The position numbers and the translations under genes were made by a program. A DNA stretch of 33,095 nucleotides from contig JAPUKG010000327.1 in the NCBI GenBank assembly GCA_027295775.1, forward strand, positions 1 through 33,095, in the 5' to 3' direction. The notes beneath the pieces are model-generated. The model was given only the letters and a program-made list of their open reading frames with translations, ran no database searches and was not told the DNA's origin. The first letter of the stretch is position 1, and each line of letters begins with the position of its first letter. Of the stretch, positions 8,234 to 18,754 are shown piece after piece. Source of the stretch: Pseudomonadota bacterium. Lineage in GTDB: Bacteria; Myxococcota_A; UBA9160; UBA4427.

Positions 8234-9583
8234 TCAGCGCAGCTCGCCGAGCAGCTCCTGGAACTCGGCGGAGTTGCGCAGGATCGTGCGGCCGGCGTCG
8301 CGCAGCCGGTCCACCTGCTCGTCGCTGAGCTTGAAGCTCGTTGGGAGCCGATTGAAGTAGCGCCGGTCTTCCTCGTCCGGCAGCAGGTCGAAGGAGACCT
8401 CGATGAAGTAGCCGGTCACCGGCTCGTCGGTGTCCTGCGAGAACTCCTGCGTCCAGTCGTCGACCGCCGTTCGGGCCAGCTCCAGGGTTTCGAAGTTGTA
8501 GCGGCGGATCTGCGCGCCGGAGCTGAGGTTGAGCGACATGGCGAGGGACGGGGCGGCGTAGGAGAGGTCGATGGCGGGGTCGGGATCGACCGCCGCGTTG
8601 ACGGCGATGATCACGAGCTGACGCGGAGGCTCGATATCGAAGATCTGCTTCTGGAGCTTCTTGCCCAGCAGCGCCGTCCGCTCGATCGGGAGCCGCAGCC
8701 CCAGGTTGTCCGAGATCCCGCCGTCGACCAGGTGGATGTAGCGCTTGGCGTCGGGCTCCAGGTACTGGTCGATCGATCGAGCGACCTCGTAGCGACGCGG
8801 GTGGGTCGCCCGGCTCTGGAGCGCGCGCGAAAACCAGTCCGGTACCTCGAAGCCGCAGCCACCACCGTAGTTCTCGAGGGTGAGCGGCGAGAGCAGGACC
8901 GGCACGGCGGAAGAGGCCGCCACCGCGGACGAGATCGGGAAGGGGTCGAGGTCCGAGCAGATCAGGTCGAAGCCGCCCTGGGTGAAGGTGAAGCGGTTGC
9001 CGCGGGTGAGATCCGTCGCGTTGATGTGGATGCGCGGCGCCTTTGCCTCCACGAGGTCGGCGAAGGTGGAGCCCTCGAAGATGTGCTTGTCGTAGTAACG
9101 GCTGGCCAGGTCGGTGCGGCTCAGCAGGGGCGTCATCAGCCTGACCAGGTTCCACGGGTGGAGGGCGCGCAGGAACAGAGCTCCCTGGACGTTCTTGCGC
9201 AGGAAACGCTCCTCGAAGTCCTCGAAGATCCGGTCACCGAAGAGCCCGTAGTAGGCCGCGGGAAAGCTCCCCCCGGAGACGGCGCTGATGGTGTCCACCT
9301 CGTCCAGGAGCGAGATGGACTCGCCGTCGATCACCACCTGCGTTGCCCGCAGCTCCTCCATGACGCCGTAGGCGAAGGCCGCGGCCCGGGTGCCGCCGCC
9401 GGAGAAGGCCAGGATGATCCACAGGTCGCTCCGCTCGCGGTAGATCTCGTTCTTCTCGCTTCGGTAGCCCCGGTCCGGATCCACGCGCTCGAGGGGCTGG
9501 TTCGCGGGGTTGAAGCTGAGGCAGCCGCCCGCCGCGAGCGCCATCGCGACGAGCCCGATCGCTCGCTGACACCGACTCCTCAC
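8234..9583 (-). CDS. Patatin-like phospholipase family protein, possible lipoprotein/exported
   Basis: Oxyanion SGGGTRAAAFAYGV, nucleophile AVSGGSFPAAYYGLFG, catalytic DGGISDNLGLRLP; N-terminal hydrophobic signal ending AAGGC. Confidence 0.88.
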   Translation of the reverse strand: MRSRCQRAIGLVAMALAAGGCLSFNPANQPLERVDPDRGYRSEKNEIYRERSDLWIILAFSGGGTRAAAFAYGVMEELRATQVVIDGESISLLDEVDTISAVSGGSFPAAYYGLFGDRIFEDFEERFLRKNVQGALFLRALHPWNLVRLMTPLLSRTDLASRYYDKHIFEGSTFADLVEAKAPRIHINATDLTRGNRFTFTQGGFDLICSDLDPFPISSAVAASSAVPVLLSPLTLENYGGGCGFEVPDWFSRALQSRATHPRRYEVARSIDQYLEPDAKRYIHLVDGGISDNLGLRLPIERTALLGKKLQKQIFDIEPPRQLVIIAVNAAVDPDPAIDLSYAAPSLAMSLNLSSGAQIRRYNFETLELARTAVDDWTQEFSQDTDEPVTGYFIEVSFDLLPDEEDRRYFNRLPTSFKLSDEQVDRLRDAGRTILRNSAEFQELLGELR

Positions 9584-9602
9584 GTCACCTCGCTCCCGCG
9601 GG

Positions 9603-10022
9603 TCAGCCCTCGAGCTGCTTCTTGATCGCCGCGATCCCGCCCGTGTAGATGCCGCGAACCATCTTCTGGGCCTGCTCCTCGTCTCCGCTGGGCTCGAAGC
9701 GGCCCTTCCAGTCCACGGTGCAGCGGTCGGCGCCGGCCTCGGTGATCCGGACCTCGGAAACGTAGTTCGTGAAGGGCAGCGGGCAGGGCTCGATGATCGA
9801 GTAGCTGAAGCTCTTGGCGTCCTCGTCGAAGGACTCGAGCCGCTCCTTCAGCTTGAGACCGCCGGGCATGGTGAGGGTGCGCACCGCGCCCACGCCGTCG
9901 CCCTCGACCTCGCAGCTCTCGATGGCCGCCGACCACTTCGCGACGCCGCCGAAGTCGCTCAGCATCTCCCAGACCGTCTGCACGGGCGCGGCGATCTCCT
10001 CTTTCACGTGAACCTCTGACAT
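9603..10022 (-). CDS. SRPBCC family protein (polyketide cyclase/START-like)
   Basis: MSEVHVKEEIAAPVQTVWEMLSDFGGVAKWSAAIESCEVEGDGVGAVRTLTMPGG; typical SRPBCC N-terminus. Confidence 0.88.
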   Translation of the reverse strand: MSEVHVKEEIAAPVQTVWEMLSDFGGVAKWSAAIESCEVEGDGVGAVRTLTMPGGLKLKERLESFDEDAKSFSYSIIEPCPLPFTNYVSEVRITEAGADRCTVDWKGRFEPSGDEEQAQKMVRGIYTGGIAAIKKQLEG

Positions 10023-10056
10023 GGGGGGCTCTCCTTGCTGTTTCCGTCGTGGAGCG

Positions 10057-11580
10057 TTAGCGACCGCTGATCAAGTCAGCGTTCACCTGTAACAGGTTGT
10101 CGGCCACCAGGGTATCGCGGCGATGGTCGATCCAGGACTGGAGCAGTCCGTTTCGCTTCTCCTCGAGCAGGCGCTGCTTCTGGGCCTCGGCGGCCTGGCG
10201 GAGCGCCTCCTGCTCCGGCGTATTGCGGTCGAGGAGCTGGACGAGCACGAGCCTCGTCCCCGCTTCGAAGATGCGCGGCGAGCTCGGCCTCTCGGGCGTG
10301 AGCGCGAACGCGGTGGACAGGACCTCGGGCGCCGACCCCAGCCCGGGGATGAACCCGTCGGGCCGCCGGCCGAGCATGCCGGTGCGCTCGAGGGTGAGCG
10401 CCTCGGCCCGCGCCGCCGCCTCCAGCGACTCGCCGTCGCGGATCGCCTGGGCGATGCGCTCGGCCTGTGCGCGCCCCGTCTCGTCGGCCAGACTCGCCTC
10501 GGCCACCTCCCGGGCCAGCTCGAGACCCAGCTCGTCGAAGGTCTGCGTCCGCGCCTCGATGCGCTCCTCGGGGCGGACGACGTGGAAGCCGGTGTCGCTC
10601 TGGACCACGTCGCTCACCGCGTAGAGGTCGAGGGAGAAGGCCCTCTCCTCCAGGACCGGATTGACCTCGCCCCGGGCGAACAGGCCCAGGTCGCCCCCCT
10701 TCTCCCGGGAGCCGGGGTCTTCGGACAGCTCGAGGGCCACGTCCTCGAAGGCCGCGCCCTGCCGGATCCGCGCCAGCGCCGCCTCCGCCCGGCCGCGGGC
10801 CTCCTCCACCTCGGCCTCGTCCTCGAAGTCCTCGACCCGGAAGAAGATGTGGCGCGCCCGGACCTTCTCCGGCTTCTGGAACTCGTCCGCGCGCTCGGCG
10901 TAGGTCTCGAGGAGCTCGTCCTCGTGGGCGGCCAGGTACTCGGCCACCCCCTCCTCCGAGACCTCGGTGCCGGGCGGCAGCTCGGCGGTGTCGATGGCCA
11001 GGAACGCGATCTGGACCCGCTCCAGGGAGTGGAGCGCCACGCCGCGGGCCTCGCCGTCGGAGACCTGGGCCTGGGCGAAGAGCAGCCGGGCCAGCTTCGT
11101 GCGCAGCAGGTCCTGGCGCAGGATGTCGACAAAGCTGCGCTGGCTCCCGTATTCGTACTCGACCTGGTCGAGGAAGCGCTCCCGGTCGAAGCGGCCGGAC
11201 TCGTCCCGGAAGCCCTGCATGTTGCGGACGGTGCGCTGAATCTCGTCCTTGCTCACCCGCAGCCCGAGCTCTTCGGCCGCGTAGGAGAGGACGGCGCCGT
11301 CCACCAGCAGGCGCAGGGCCTGGGTGTCGAGGAAGGGCCCGGCGGTCCTGGCGTCGTACTGGTCGCCCAGCGCCTCGCGGAAGGCCTGGTCCTGGCGGGC
11401 GCGAATGCGCTCGAACTGGAAGAGGTCGTACTCGCGGCCGTCCAGCTCCACCACGGCGGTTGCGCTGGAGTCCGGGCTGAGCGGGCCGCCCAGGCCGATG
11501 AAGGCCGCGAAGACCAGGCCGATCACCCCGATGAAGATGCCGGTGAGCCAGCGCTGGCCCCGGCGTATGACGTCGAGCAC
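10057..11580 (-). CDS. Peptidylprolyl isomerase, SurA/PpiD-like membrane-anchored
   Basis: N-terminal TM (GIFIGVIGLVFAAFIGLGGP) then SurA_N-like helical region; parvulin domain RARHIFFRVEDFEDEAEVEEARGRAEAALARIRQGAAFEDVALELSEDPGSREKGGDLGLFARGEVNPVLEERAF. Confidence 0.9.
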   Translation of the reverse strand: MLDVIRRGQRWLTGIFIGVIGLVFAAFIGLGGPLSPDSSATAVVELDGREYDLFQFERIRARQDQAFREALGDQYDARTAGPFLDTQALRLLVDGAVLSYAAEELGLRVSKDEIQRTVRNMQGFRDESGRFDRERFLDQVEYEYGSQRSFVDILRQDLLRTKLARLLFAQAQVSDGEARGVALHSLERVQIAFLAIDTAELPPGTEVSEEGVAEYLAAHEDELLETYAERADEFQKPEKVRARHIFFRVEDFEDEAEVEEARGRAEAALARIRQGAAFEDVALELSEDPGSREKGGDLGLFARGEVNPVLEERAFSLDLYAVSDVVQSDTGFHVVRPEERIEARTQTFDELGLELAREVAEASLADETGRAQAERIAQAIRDGESLEAAARAEALTLERTGMLGRRPDGFIPGLGSAPEVLSTAFALTPERPSSPRIFEAGTRLVLVQLLDRNTPEQEALRQAAEAQKQRLLEEKRNGLLQSWIDHRRDTLVADNLLQVNADLISGR

Positions 11581-11661
11581 GGAGTCCTCCGGACGGGACG
11601 CCGAGCTTACGAAGCCCCCCCGAGGTGGGCAACCTGACGGGACGGGAGGCCGCGCTTCCGC

Positions 11662-11690
11662 TTGCTGCTGGTGGGGCCGGCTGGTAGGAT
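11662..11690 (+). promoter_or_regulatory. Candidate sigma70 promoter for the mreB operon
   Basis: TTGCTG - 17 nt - TAGGAT, about 165 bp upstream of the mreB start in the divergent ppiD/mreB intergenic region. Confidence 0.4.
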
Positions 11691-11740
11691 GCAGGGGATT
11701 TGCCCGTCACGGTAAACGCCCTGCGAATCCAGATACTTAG

Positions 11741-12892
<1,152 letters not shown>

Positions 12893-12955
12893 CGCCGACC
12901 CCCACGGCGCAGGCGGGTTGGCGCGTCCCCTGGGGTGGGGGGGCCGGACCCGGAC

Positions 12956-13906
12956 ATGCCCGACTTCTGGAAGCGCATCGGTGCCCCGCTCGTGTTCGGG
13001 GCGCTGACCCTGCTCGCCGTGATCACCATGGTCTCGGATCGGGGCGGTCGGGACGCGAGCGAGCGCGGGGAAGACGTCTCCTGGTGGCAGGGCGTGCTCC
13101 TGGACGTGGCGTCCCCCATCCAGAAGGCGGTGGCCGCCCCCGCGGACGGCGCCCGCCGGGTATGGCGCGACTACCTGGCGCTACTCGACGTCCGCGACGA
13201 CAACTCGCGCTTGAAGTCGCGCGTTGCCGAGCTCGAGGAGGAGAACCTCCAGTACCGCGAGGCGCTGGTGACGAGCGGCCACCTGCAGCGCATCGCCGAG
13301 ATGCGCGACGAGTTCGAGACGCCCATGTTGGCCTCCGAGGTGGTGGGGCTCGACGTCTCGCCGTGGTTCCGCTCGGTGCTGGTCGACCGTGGCAGCGGCC
13401 ACGGCGTGCAGGCGGGAAATCCCGTCATCACATCGGAAGGCGTCGTCGGCCTGGTGACCGCGACGTCGGGCGGCGCGGCGCGCACCATGCTGCTGCTCGA
13501 CCGCCAGAGCGCGGTGGACGGCATCGTGCAGCGCAGCCGCGCCCGGGGCATCGTGCGCGGCCGCGGAACGGCGGACCTCGAGTTCGAGTTCGTCGTGCGC
13601 GGTGGGGACGTGGTGGTGGGCGACGTGGTCATCACCTCGGGTCTCGCCGGCGTGTACCCCAAGGGCCTGCGCATCGGGGAGGTCGAGGCCGTGCCGGATC
13701 CCGGCGGGCGGCTGATCCAGACTGCGCTGCTCCGGCCGGCGGTGGACTTCGGCCGGCTCGAGCAGGTCTTCCTGATGCTGCGCCGCGGGCCCACCATGGA
13801 TCTCCTGTACGGGGAGGGGGGAGCCCGGGAGATGGCGGGCGGCCGGCCGGCGCCGGCCCCCGGGTCGGCGGCGCCGCCCGCGGCCCCCCGCGGACCGGCG
13901 TCGTGA
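12956..13906 (+). CDS. mreC: Rod shape-determining protein MreC
   Basis: N-terminal TM, coiled coil (NSRLKSRVAELEEENLQYREAL), VVGLDVSPWFRSVLVDRGSGHGVQAGNPVITSEGVVGLV; follows mreB. Confidence 0.95.
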   Translation: MPDFWKRIGAPLVFGALTLLAVITMVSDRGGRDASERGEDVSWWQGVLLDVASPIQKAVAAPADGARRVWRDYLALLDVRDDNSRLKSRVAELEEENLQYREALVTSGHLQRIAEMRDEFETPMLASEVVGLDVSPWFRSVLVDRGSGHGVQAGNPVITSEGVVGLVTATSGGAARTMLLLDRQSAVDGIVQRSRARGIVRGRGTADLEFEFVVRGGDVVVGDVVITSGLAGVYPKGLRIGEVEAVPDPGGRLIQTALLRPAVDFGRLEQVFLMLRRGPTMDLLYGEGGAREMAGGRPAPAPGSAAPPAAPRGPAS

Positions 13907-14454
13907 GACGCGCCGCTGTCCTGCTGGGCTTCGGGCTGGTGCTGCTCTGGGTCCAGGGCGGGCTGGCGACCTTCCTGCCGCCCCACTTCTGTCCGGACCT
14001 GGGGCTCCTGCTGGTGATCTCCCTGGGGCTCTGGTGGCGGGGCCTGACCTCGGGCCTGTGCATGGCGGCGGGGTTGGGCTACGCGGCCGATGCGCTCTCG
14101 GGATCGCTCCTCGGCTTGCACGCGCTCCTCCGGCTGGTCGCCTTCTCCGGCTCCCGGCTGGCCAGCCGGCAGCTCAACCTGCGCGGGCCGCTGCCGCTGG
14201 CCGTCTTCGCGGCCTGCGCGAGCGTGGCCTACGGCCTGGCGGCGGTCGGGCTGACCCACTTCTTCTCCCCGTCCTCCCCGCCGTCGGGCGACGCCGGCTT
14301 CCGGGGACTCGTCGACGCGCTGGTCCAGGCCCTCGTCACTGCGGTGGCGGCGCCGGCGGTGTCGGCGGCGGTGCAGCGCGTGTTCGCCTGGGCCGGCGAG
14401 GACGAGGCGGCCCGGCGGCCCCTGCTCCTCGAGCCCCGGGGTCCGCTGGCGTGA
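13903..14454 (+). CDS. mreD: Rod shape-determining protein MreD
   Basis: GTG start (GTGA overlap with mreC); small hydrophobic multi-TM protein positioned between mreC and mrdA. Confidence 0.85.
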   Translation: MRRAAVLLGFGLVLLWVQGGLATFLPPHFCPDLGLLLVISLGLWWRGLTSGLCMAAGLGYAADALSGSLLGLHALLRLVAFSGSRLASRQLNLRGPLPLAVFAACASVAYGLAAVGLTHFFSPSSPPSGDAGFRGLVDALVQALVTAVAAPAVSAAVQRVFAWAGEDEAARRPLLLEPRGPLA

Positions 14455-16421
14455 GCTTCCTCGGCGGGTACGGCGACGGCCGACTCGGCGCGGGCGACGA
14501 TCCCACGACCGAGCGGCGCATCGGCGTGCTGGCAGCGCTGCTCGTGCTGGCCCTGGGCGTCTTTCTGGTGCGCCTCTTTCAGCTCCAGATCCTGGAGGGC
14601 GCAGACCTGCGCAACCGCTCCGAGCGCAACTCGGTGCGCACGCTCCGGCTCGAGGCCCCGCGCGGTGACATCGTCGATCGCGAGGGTCGCACCCTGGCCA
14701 CCACCCGCCCGTCCTTCGGTGTGCAGGTGATTCCGAGCGAGCTGCGCGCACCCGACCTCACCTTTTCCGCTCTGGGACAGCTGCTGGAGCGGGATCCCGA
14801 CGAGCTGCGGAAGCGCTACGGCCGGCCCACCGGACGCGCCCGCTTCCAACCGATCATGCTGGCGCCGGACGTGTCGCGGGACCAGATGGCGCGCGTCGAC
14901 ACGCACCGCTTCGCCCTGCCGGGCGTCGTCATCGACACCTCTCCGCGCCGCTACTACGTCGAGCACGACCGCGCGGCCCACCTGCTCGGCAGCATTGGCG
15001 AGATTCAGCCGAAGCAGCTCAAGCAGGACCGCTTCGTCGGCTACCGCGCCGGCGAGGTGGTGGGCCAGGGCGGGCTCGAGTCGCGGCTCGAGGGGCACCT
15101 GCGAGGGCGCGCCGGCGGGCGCAACGTGGTGGTCGATGTGGCCGGCCGCGAGATCGAGGTGATTCACGAGGTAGAGCCCGCCACCGGCGGTCGCGTGGTC
15201 CTGGCGCTGGATCTCGATCTCCAGCGCGTCGCCGAGGAGGCGTTTCGCTCGCCGCGGCCCGAGCCGGTGACGGTGACCGACCGCGAGACCGGCGAGACGG
15301 TGGTGCTTGCCGCGGAGCCCGATCTCATGGGCGCCCTGGTCGCCCTCGACCCGCGCAACGGCGACGTCTTGGCCCTGGTGTCGCGCCCCGCCTACGACCC
15401 GAACTCGTTCGCGGGCGGCATCGACAGCGAGACCTGGAACGGGCTCACCAGCGACGAGTGGCGTCCCCTGCAGAACCGCGCGCTGGCGGGCCAGTATCCG
15501 CCGGGCTCGGCCTACAAGGCCATCATGGCCGTGGCTGGACTCGCCGAAGGCGAGATCGATCCCGCGCGGACCACCTACTGTCCCGGTAGCTTCCGCCTCG
15601 GCCGCCGCCGCTACCGCTGCTGGAAGCGGGGCGGCCACGGCGACGTCGACTTCGAAACGGCGCTCGTCCAGTCGTGCGACGTGTACTTCTACGATCTGGG
15701 TCTGCGGCTGGGCATCGATCGCATCGCCCGCTACGCCCGGGGCTTCGGCCTGGGGCGCCGCACCAGAATCCGCATGCCCGGCGAGATGGCGGGACTCATC
15801 CCCACCATCGAGTGGAAGGAGCGGGCGCGCAAGCAGCCGTGGATCAAGGGCGAGACCGTGTCCGCCTCGATCGGCCAGGGCTACAACCTGGTGACGCCGA
15901 TCCAGCTCGCGGTCGCCTACGCCGCCATTGCCAACGGCGGCACGCTGGTTCAGCCCCGGCTGGTGCTGCGACTCGAGGGCTGGCAGGGAACTCCCCTGCA
16001 GGAGGTGCCGCCGGTTCTGGGGGAGCGGGTGCCGGCGTCCGCGGAGCACCTGGTGCTGGTCCGCAAGGCGCTGACCGCGGTGGTGCAGGACAAGCACGGG
16101 ACCGGCGCCCGGGCGCGGGTGCCCGGGGTCCAGGTGGCGGGCAAGACCGGGACCTCCCAGGTGGTGCGCCTCGAGCACGTGAAGGGGCTCAAAGACGACG
16201 AGGTGCCCGTCAAGTACCGCGACCACGCCTGGTTCGCCGCATTCGCCCCGGCCGAGTCGCCGGAGATCGTGGTGGTGACGCTGGTCGAGCACGGCGGCGG
16301 CGGCGGTGCCGTCGCCGCGCCCATCGCGCAGCGGGTGTTGGCGCGGTACTTCGAGAAGAAGCGCGAGGCCGAGCGGTCCGAGCAGCCGATCGAGGAGGAG
16401 CTGGCGCTTGTTGGGGATTGA
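14451..16421 (+). CDS. mrdA: Penicillin-binding protein 2 (transpeptidase)
   Basis: GTG start with GTGA overlap; RLEAPRGDIVDREGRTLATTRPSFGVQVIP, SxxK motif GQYPPGSAYKAI, SCD motif, KTGTSQ, gene order mreBCD-mrdA-rodA. Confidence 0.96.
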   Translation: MSFLGGYGDGRLGAGDDPTTERRIGVLAALLVLALGVFLVRLFQLQILEGADLRNRSERNSVRTLRLEAPRGDIVDREGRTLATTRPSFGVQVIPSELRAPDLTFSALGQLLERDPDELRKRYGRPTGRARFQPIMLAPDVSRDQMARVDTHRFALPGVVIDTSPRRYYVEHDRAAHLLGSIGEIQPKQLKQDRFVGYRAGEVVGQGGLESRLEGHLRGRAGGRNVVVDVAGREIEVIHEVEPATGGRVVLALDLDLQRVAEEAFRSPRPEPVTVTDRETGETVVLAAEPDLMGALVALDPRNGDVLALVSRPAYDPNSFAGGIDSETWNGLTSDEWRPLQNRALAGQYPPGSAYKAIMAVAGLAEGEIDPARTTYCPGSFRLGRRRYRCWKRGGHGDVDFETALVQSCDVYFYDLGLRLGIDRIARYARGFGLGRRTRIRMPGEMAGLIPTIEWKERARKQPWIKGETVSASIGQGYNLVTPIQLAVAYAAIANGGTLVQPRLVLRLEGWQGTPLQEVPPVLGERVPASAEHLVLVRKALTAVVQDKHGTGARARVPGVQVAGKTGTSQVVRLEHVKGLKDDEVPVKYRDHAWFAAFAPAESPEIVVVTLVEHGGGGGAVAAPIAQRVLARYFEKKREAERSEQPIEEELALVGD

Positions 16422-17511
16422 CCGGCGCTTGGTTCAGAACTTCGACTGGGCCTTCCTCGGCCTGGTGACCGCCCTGGTCGCCTGCGGCATCCTGAACCTG
16501 GTCTCCGCCACCCACGCCGGCGCCGTCGACGGTCTGTCGGAGACGGTGCGCCGTCAGCTCCTGGTGCTGGCGCTCGCGGGCTCGGTGATGGCCGGGATCA
16601 TGCTCGTGGACTACCGGCACTTCGAGCGCCTGGCCATTCCCATCTACGGCGTGGTGATGGCGCTGCTGGTGGTGACCCTGGTGTTCGCGCCTGTGACCCG
16701 AGGCGCCCAGGCCTGGCTCTTCGAGGGGCGCTTCCAGCCGTCGGAGCTGGCGAAGATCGGCATGGTCCTGGCCCTGGCGCGCTTCTTCCAGCGCAACCCG
16801 CCGGGCGAGGTCACCCGACTGCGCCAGCTCGGCCGCCCGCTGCTGATCACGGCCATCCCGGTGGGCATGATCCTGCTCCAGAAGGACCTGGGCGTGGCCA
16901 TGCTCACGCTGCTCGTGGCGCTCACCTACCTGCCCTTCGTGCGCATTCCGTGGCGCGCCTGGACCGCAGTGGCCGCCCTGGGCGTCGTGGCCCTGGCCTG
17001 TGTCTGGAGCTTCGGGCTCCGGGACTATCAGCAGCAGCGCATCCTCGACTTCGTCGACCCCGGGCGCGATCCCCTCTCCTCGGGCTACCAGGCCATGCAG
17101 TCGCGGATCGCGGTCGGCTCCGGCGGGCTCCTGGGCAAGGGCTGGCTCCAGGGCACCCAGACCCAGCTCCGCTTCCTGCCCACCCAGCACACCGACTTCG
17201 TCTTCTCGGTGCTGGCCGAGGAGTGGGGCTTCGTGGGCAGTACGTTCGTGCTGGGCCTCTACTTCACCATGCTGCTCTGGGGTCTGTGGATCGCCCGCAG
17301 CTCGAAGGACGGCTTCGGCGCCATGCTGGCCGTGGGACTGGTGGGGACCCTCTTCTGGCCAGCGGCCATCAACGTGGCCATGGTCCTGGGCCTGGCCCCG
17401 GTGATCGGGGTCCCCCTGCCGCTCTTCTCCTACGGCGGATCGGCCCTGCTGGCCGCGTCCCTCTCCCTGGGCCTGCTCCTGAACATCTCCATGCGTCGGT
17501 ACATCTTCTGA
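16408..17511 (+). CDS. rodA: Rod shape-determining protein RodA (SEDS glycosyltransferase)
   Basis: Likely TTG start (16408 or 16411); RGAQAWLFEGRFQPSELAKIGMVLALA, GLLGKGWLQGTQTQLRFLPTQHTDFVFSVLAEEWGFVG, PLFSYGGSALL. Confidence 0.95.
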   Translation: MLGIDRRLVQNFDWAFLGLVTALVACGILNLVSATHAGAVDGLSETVRRQLLVLALAGSVMAGIMLVDYRHFERLAIPIYGVVMALLVVTLVFAPVTRGAQAWLFEGRFQPSELAKIGMVLALARFFQRNPPGEVTRLRQLGRPLLITAIPVGMILLQKDLGVAMLTLLVALTYLPFVRIPWRAWTAVAALGVVALACVWSFGLRDYQQQRILDFVDPGRDPLSSGYQAMQSRIAVGSGGLLGKGWLQGTQTQLRFLPTQHTDFVFSVLAEEWGFVGSTFVLGLYFTMLLWGLWIARSSKDGFGAMLAVGLVGTLFWPAAINVAMVLGLAPVIGVPLPLFSYGGSALLAASLSLGLLLNISMRRYIF

Positions 17512-17532
17512 GGCGGTAGACTTCCCCCCGAC

Positions 17533-18267
17533 ATGCGGAGCATGAATCCCGTCGCCGTCCGGCCCCCGCGCAGGCGCGTCCGCGCCGAGTCCCGAGTGGT
17601 CGCGATGTTCGACATGGACAAGACGATCATCTCCCAGAACTCGAGCTCGCTGTACATGAAGTACCGCTACCAGCGCGGCGAGGTCACGGGCTGGGAGCTC
17701 ATCAAGGGCCTGGGCGCATACATGCGCTACAAGGCGGGCATCCTCGACATCTCGGCCTGGACCAAGAGCATGATGCTCGAGTTCAAGGGCCAGAGTGAAG
17801 CCGAGCTCGAGCAGTGGGCGCGCGAGTGGTTCGAGGAGATGGTGGCGGAGACGATCTATCCCGAGGCCGAGGAGGCGATCCGCGAGCACCAGGGTCGGGG
17901 TCACGCCGTGCTGATCGTCTCGGGTGCCACCAAGTTCGTGGTGCAGCCCCTGGCGGATCGCCTCGGCATCGAGCACATCCTGTACACGCGCCTCGAGGTG
18001 GAGGAGGGCCGCTTCACCGGCCGCGTGGTGGAGCCGATCTGCTTCGAAGAGGGCAAGATCTACTGGCTCCAGCAGTTCATCGAGGAGCAGGGAATCGACC
18101 TGGCGCGGAGCTACTTCTACACGGACTCGGTCACGGACATGCCGCTGCTCGACCTGGTGGGCCATCCGGTCGTCACGAATCCGGATCCGCTCCTCTACCG
18201 AGCGGCCGTGAAGCGCCGCTGGCCGGTCCGCTTCTTCCGCGATCCGGAGGTTCCGGCGGCTCGATAG
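17533..18267 (+). CDS. HAD-IB family hydrolase (phosphoserine phosphatase-like)
   Basis: VAMFDMDKTIISQNSSSLYMKY; VLIVSGATKFVVQPLADRLGIEHILYTRLEVEEGRFTGRV; SYFYTDSVTDMPLLDLVGHPVVTNPDP. Confidence 0.93.
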   Translation: MRSMNPVAVRPPRRRVRAESRVVAMFDMDKTIISQNSSSLYMKYRYQRGEVTGWELIKGLGAYMRYKAGILDISAWTKSMMLEFKGQSEAELEQWAREWFEEMVAETIYPEAEEAIREHQGRGHAVLIVSGATKFVVQPLADRLGIEHILYTRLEVEEGRFTGRVVEPICFEEGKIYWLQQFIEEQGIDLARSYFYTDSVTDMPLLDLVGHPVVTNPDPLLYRAAVKRRWPVRFFRDPEVPAAR

Positions 18268-18300
18268 AGGTCGCTTCTCCGAACGGGAGCGCGGGGCGAG

Positions 18301-18624
18301 CTACAGAAGCTTCTTGATCATCTCTTCGAAGGCCGCTCTCGGGCGGGCGCCCTGCAGCTGCTCGACGACCTGGCCGCCCCGGAAGGCGAGCACTGTCGGG
18401 ATGGCGCGGACACCGTACTTGCCGGGGGTCGAGGGGGACTCGTCCACGTTCATCTTGACGATCTTGACGCGGTCGCCGTACTCGTCGTTGAGCTCTTTGA
18501 TGATGGGGGCGATGGCGCGGCAGGGGGCACACCACTCGGCCCAGAAGTCGATGACGGCCGGCTGATCGGACTGGAGGATCTCGGCCTCGAAGTTCTGGTC
18601 GGTGATCTCGGCGATCTCTGCCAT
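18301..18624 (-). CDS. trxA: Thioredoxin
   Basis: MAEIAEITDQNFEAEILQSDQPAVIDFWAEWCAPCRAIAPIIKELNDEYGDRVKIVKMNVDESPSTPGKYGVRAIPTVLAFRGG; WCAPC active site. Confidence 0.95.
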   Translation of the reverse strand: MAEIAEITDQNFEAEILQSDQPAVIDFWAEWCAPCRAIAPIIKELNDEYGDRVKIVKMNVDESPSTPGKYGVRAIPTVLAFRGGQVVEQLQGARPRAAFEEMIKKLL

Positions 18625-18754
18625 CGTTGTCGCTCCTTTGGACCGTGCGGGGCGTTCGATGCCGATTCCGCCCGGAGGATTCGCCGCTCAGCATAGCAGC
18701 CGGTCGGGCCACCGATCCGCTTGTATTTTCGGCCGGTTCTCGCATCCTCCCGCC

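Noticed and set aside
6656-9625. 989-aa plus-strand ORF
   Set aside because: Out of frame with the permease and ABC ATPase genes and antisense to patatin; arises from absence of AT-rich stops.
14229-16292. 687-aa minus-strand ORF opposite mrdA
   Set aside because: Antisense to a clear PBP2; low-complexity His/Arg/Gly-rich translation typical of high-GC third-frame artefacts.
16408-16413. TTG start of rodA as a novelty
   Set aside because: TTG starts are established; two adjacent in-frame TTG codons leave only a minor ambiguity.
14451-16421. PBP2 SCD in place of SxN as an unusual active site
   Set aside because: SxD (such as SCD/SSD) is common in PBP2-type transpeptidases; not unusual.
16210-18165. 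651-aa minus-strand ORF opposite rodA/HAD
   Set aside because: Antisense to well-supported genes; no recognisable domains, compositional artefact.
18268-18300. Possible bidirectional terminator between the HAD and thioredoxin genes
   Set aside because: Only an imperfect, bulged stem (CGCTTCTCC-GAAC-GGGAGCG) and no T-tract; not supportable as a terminator.
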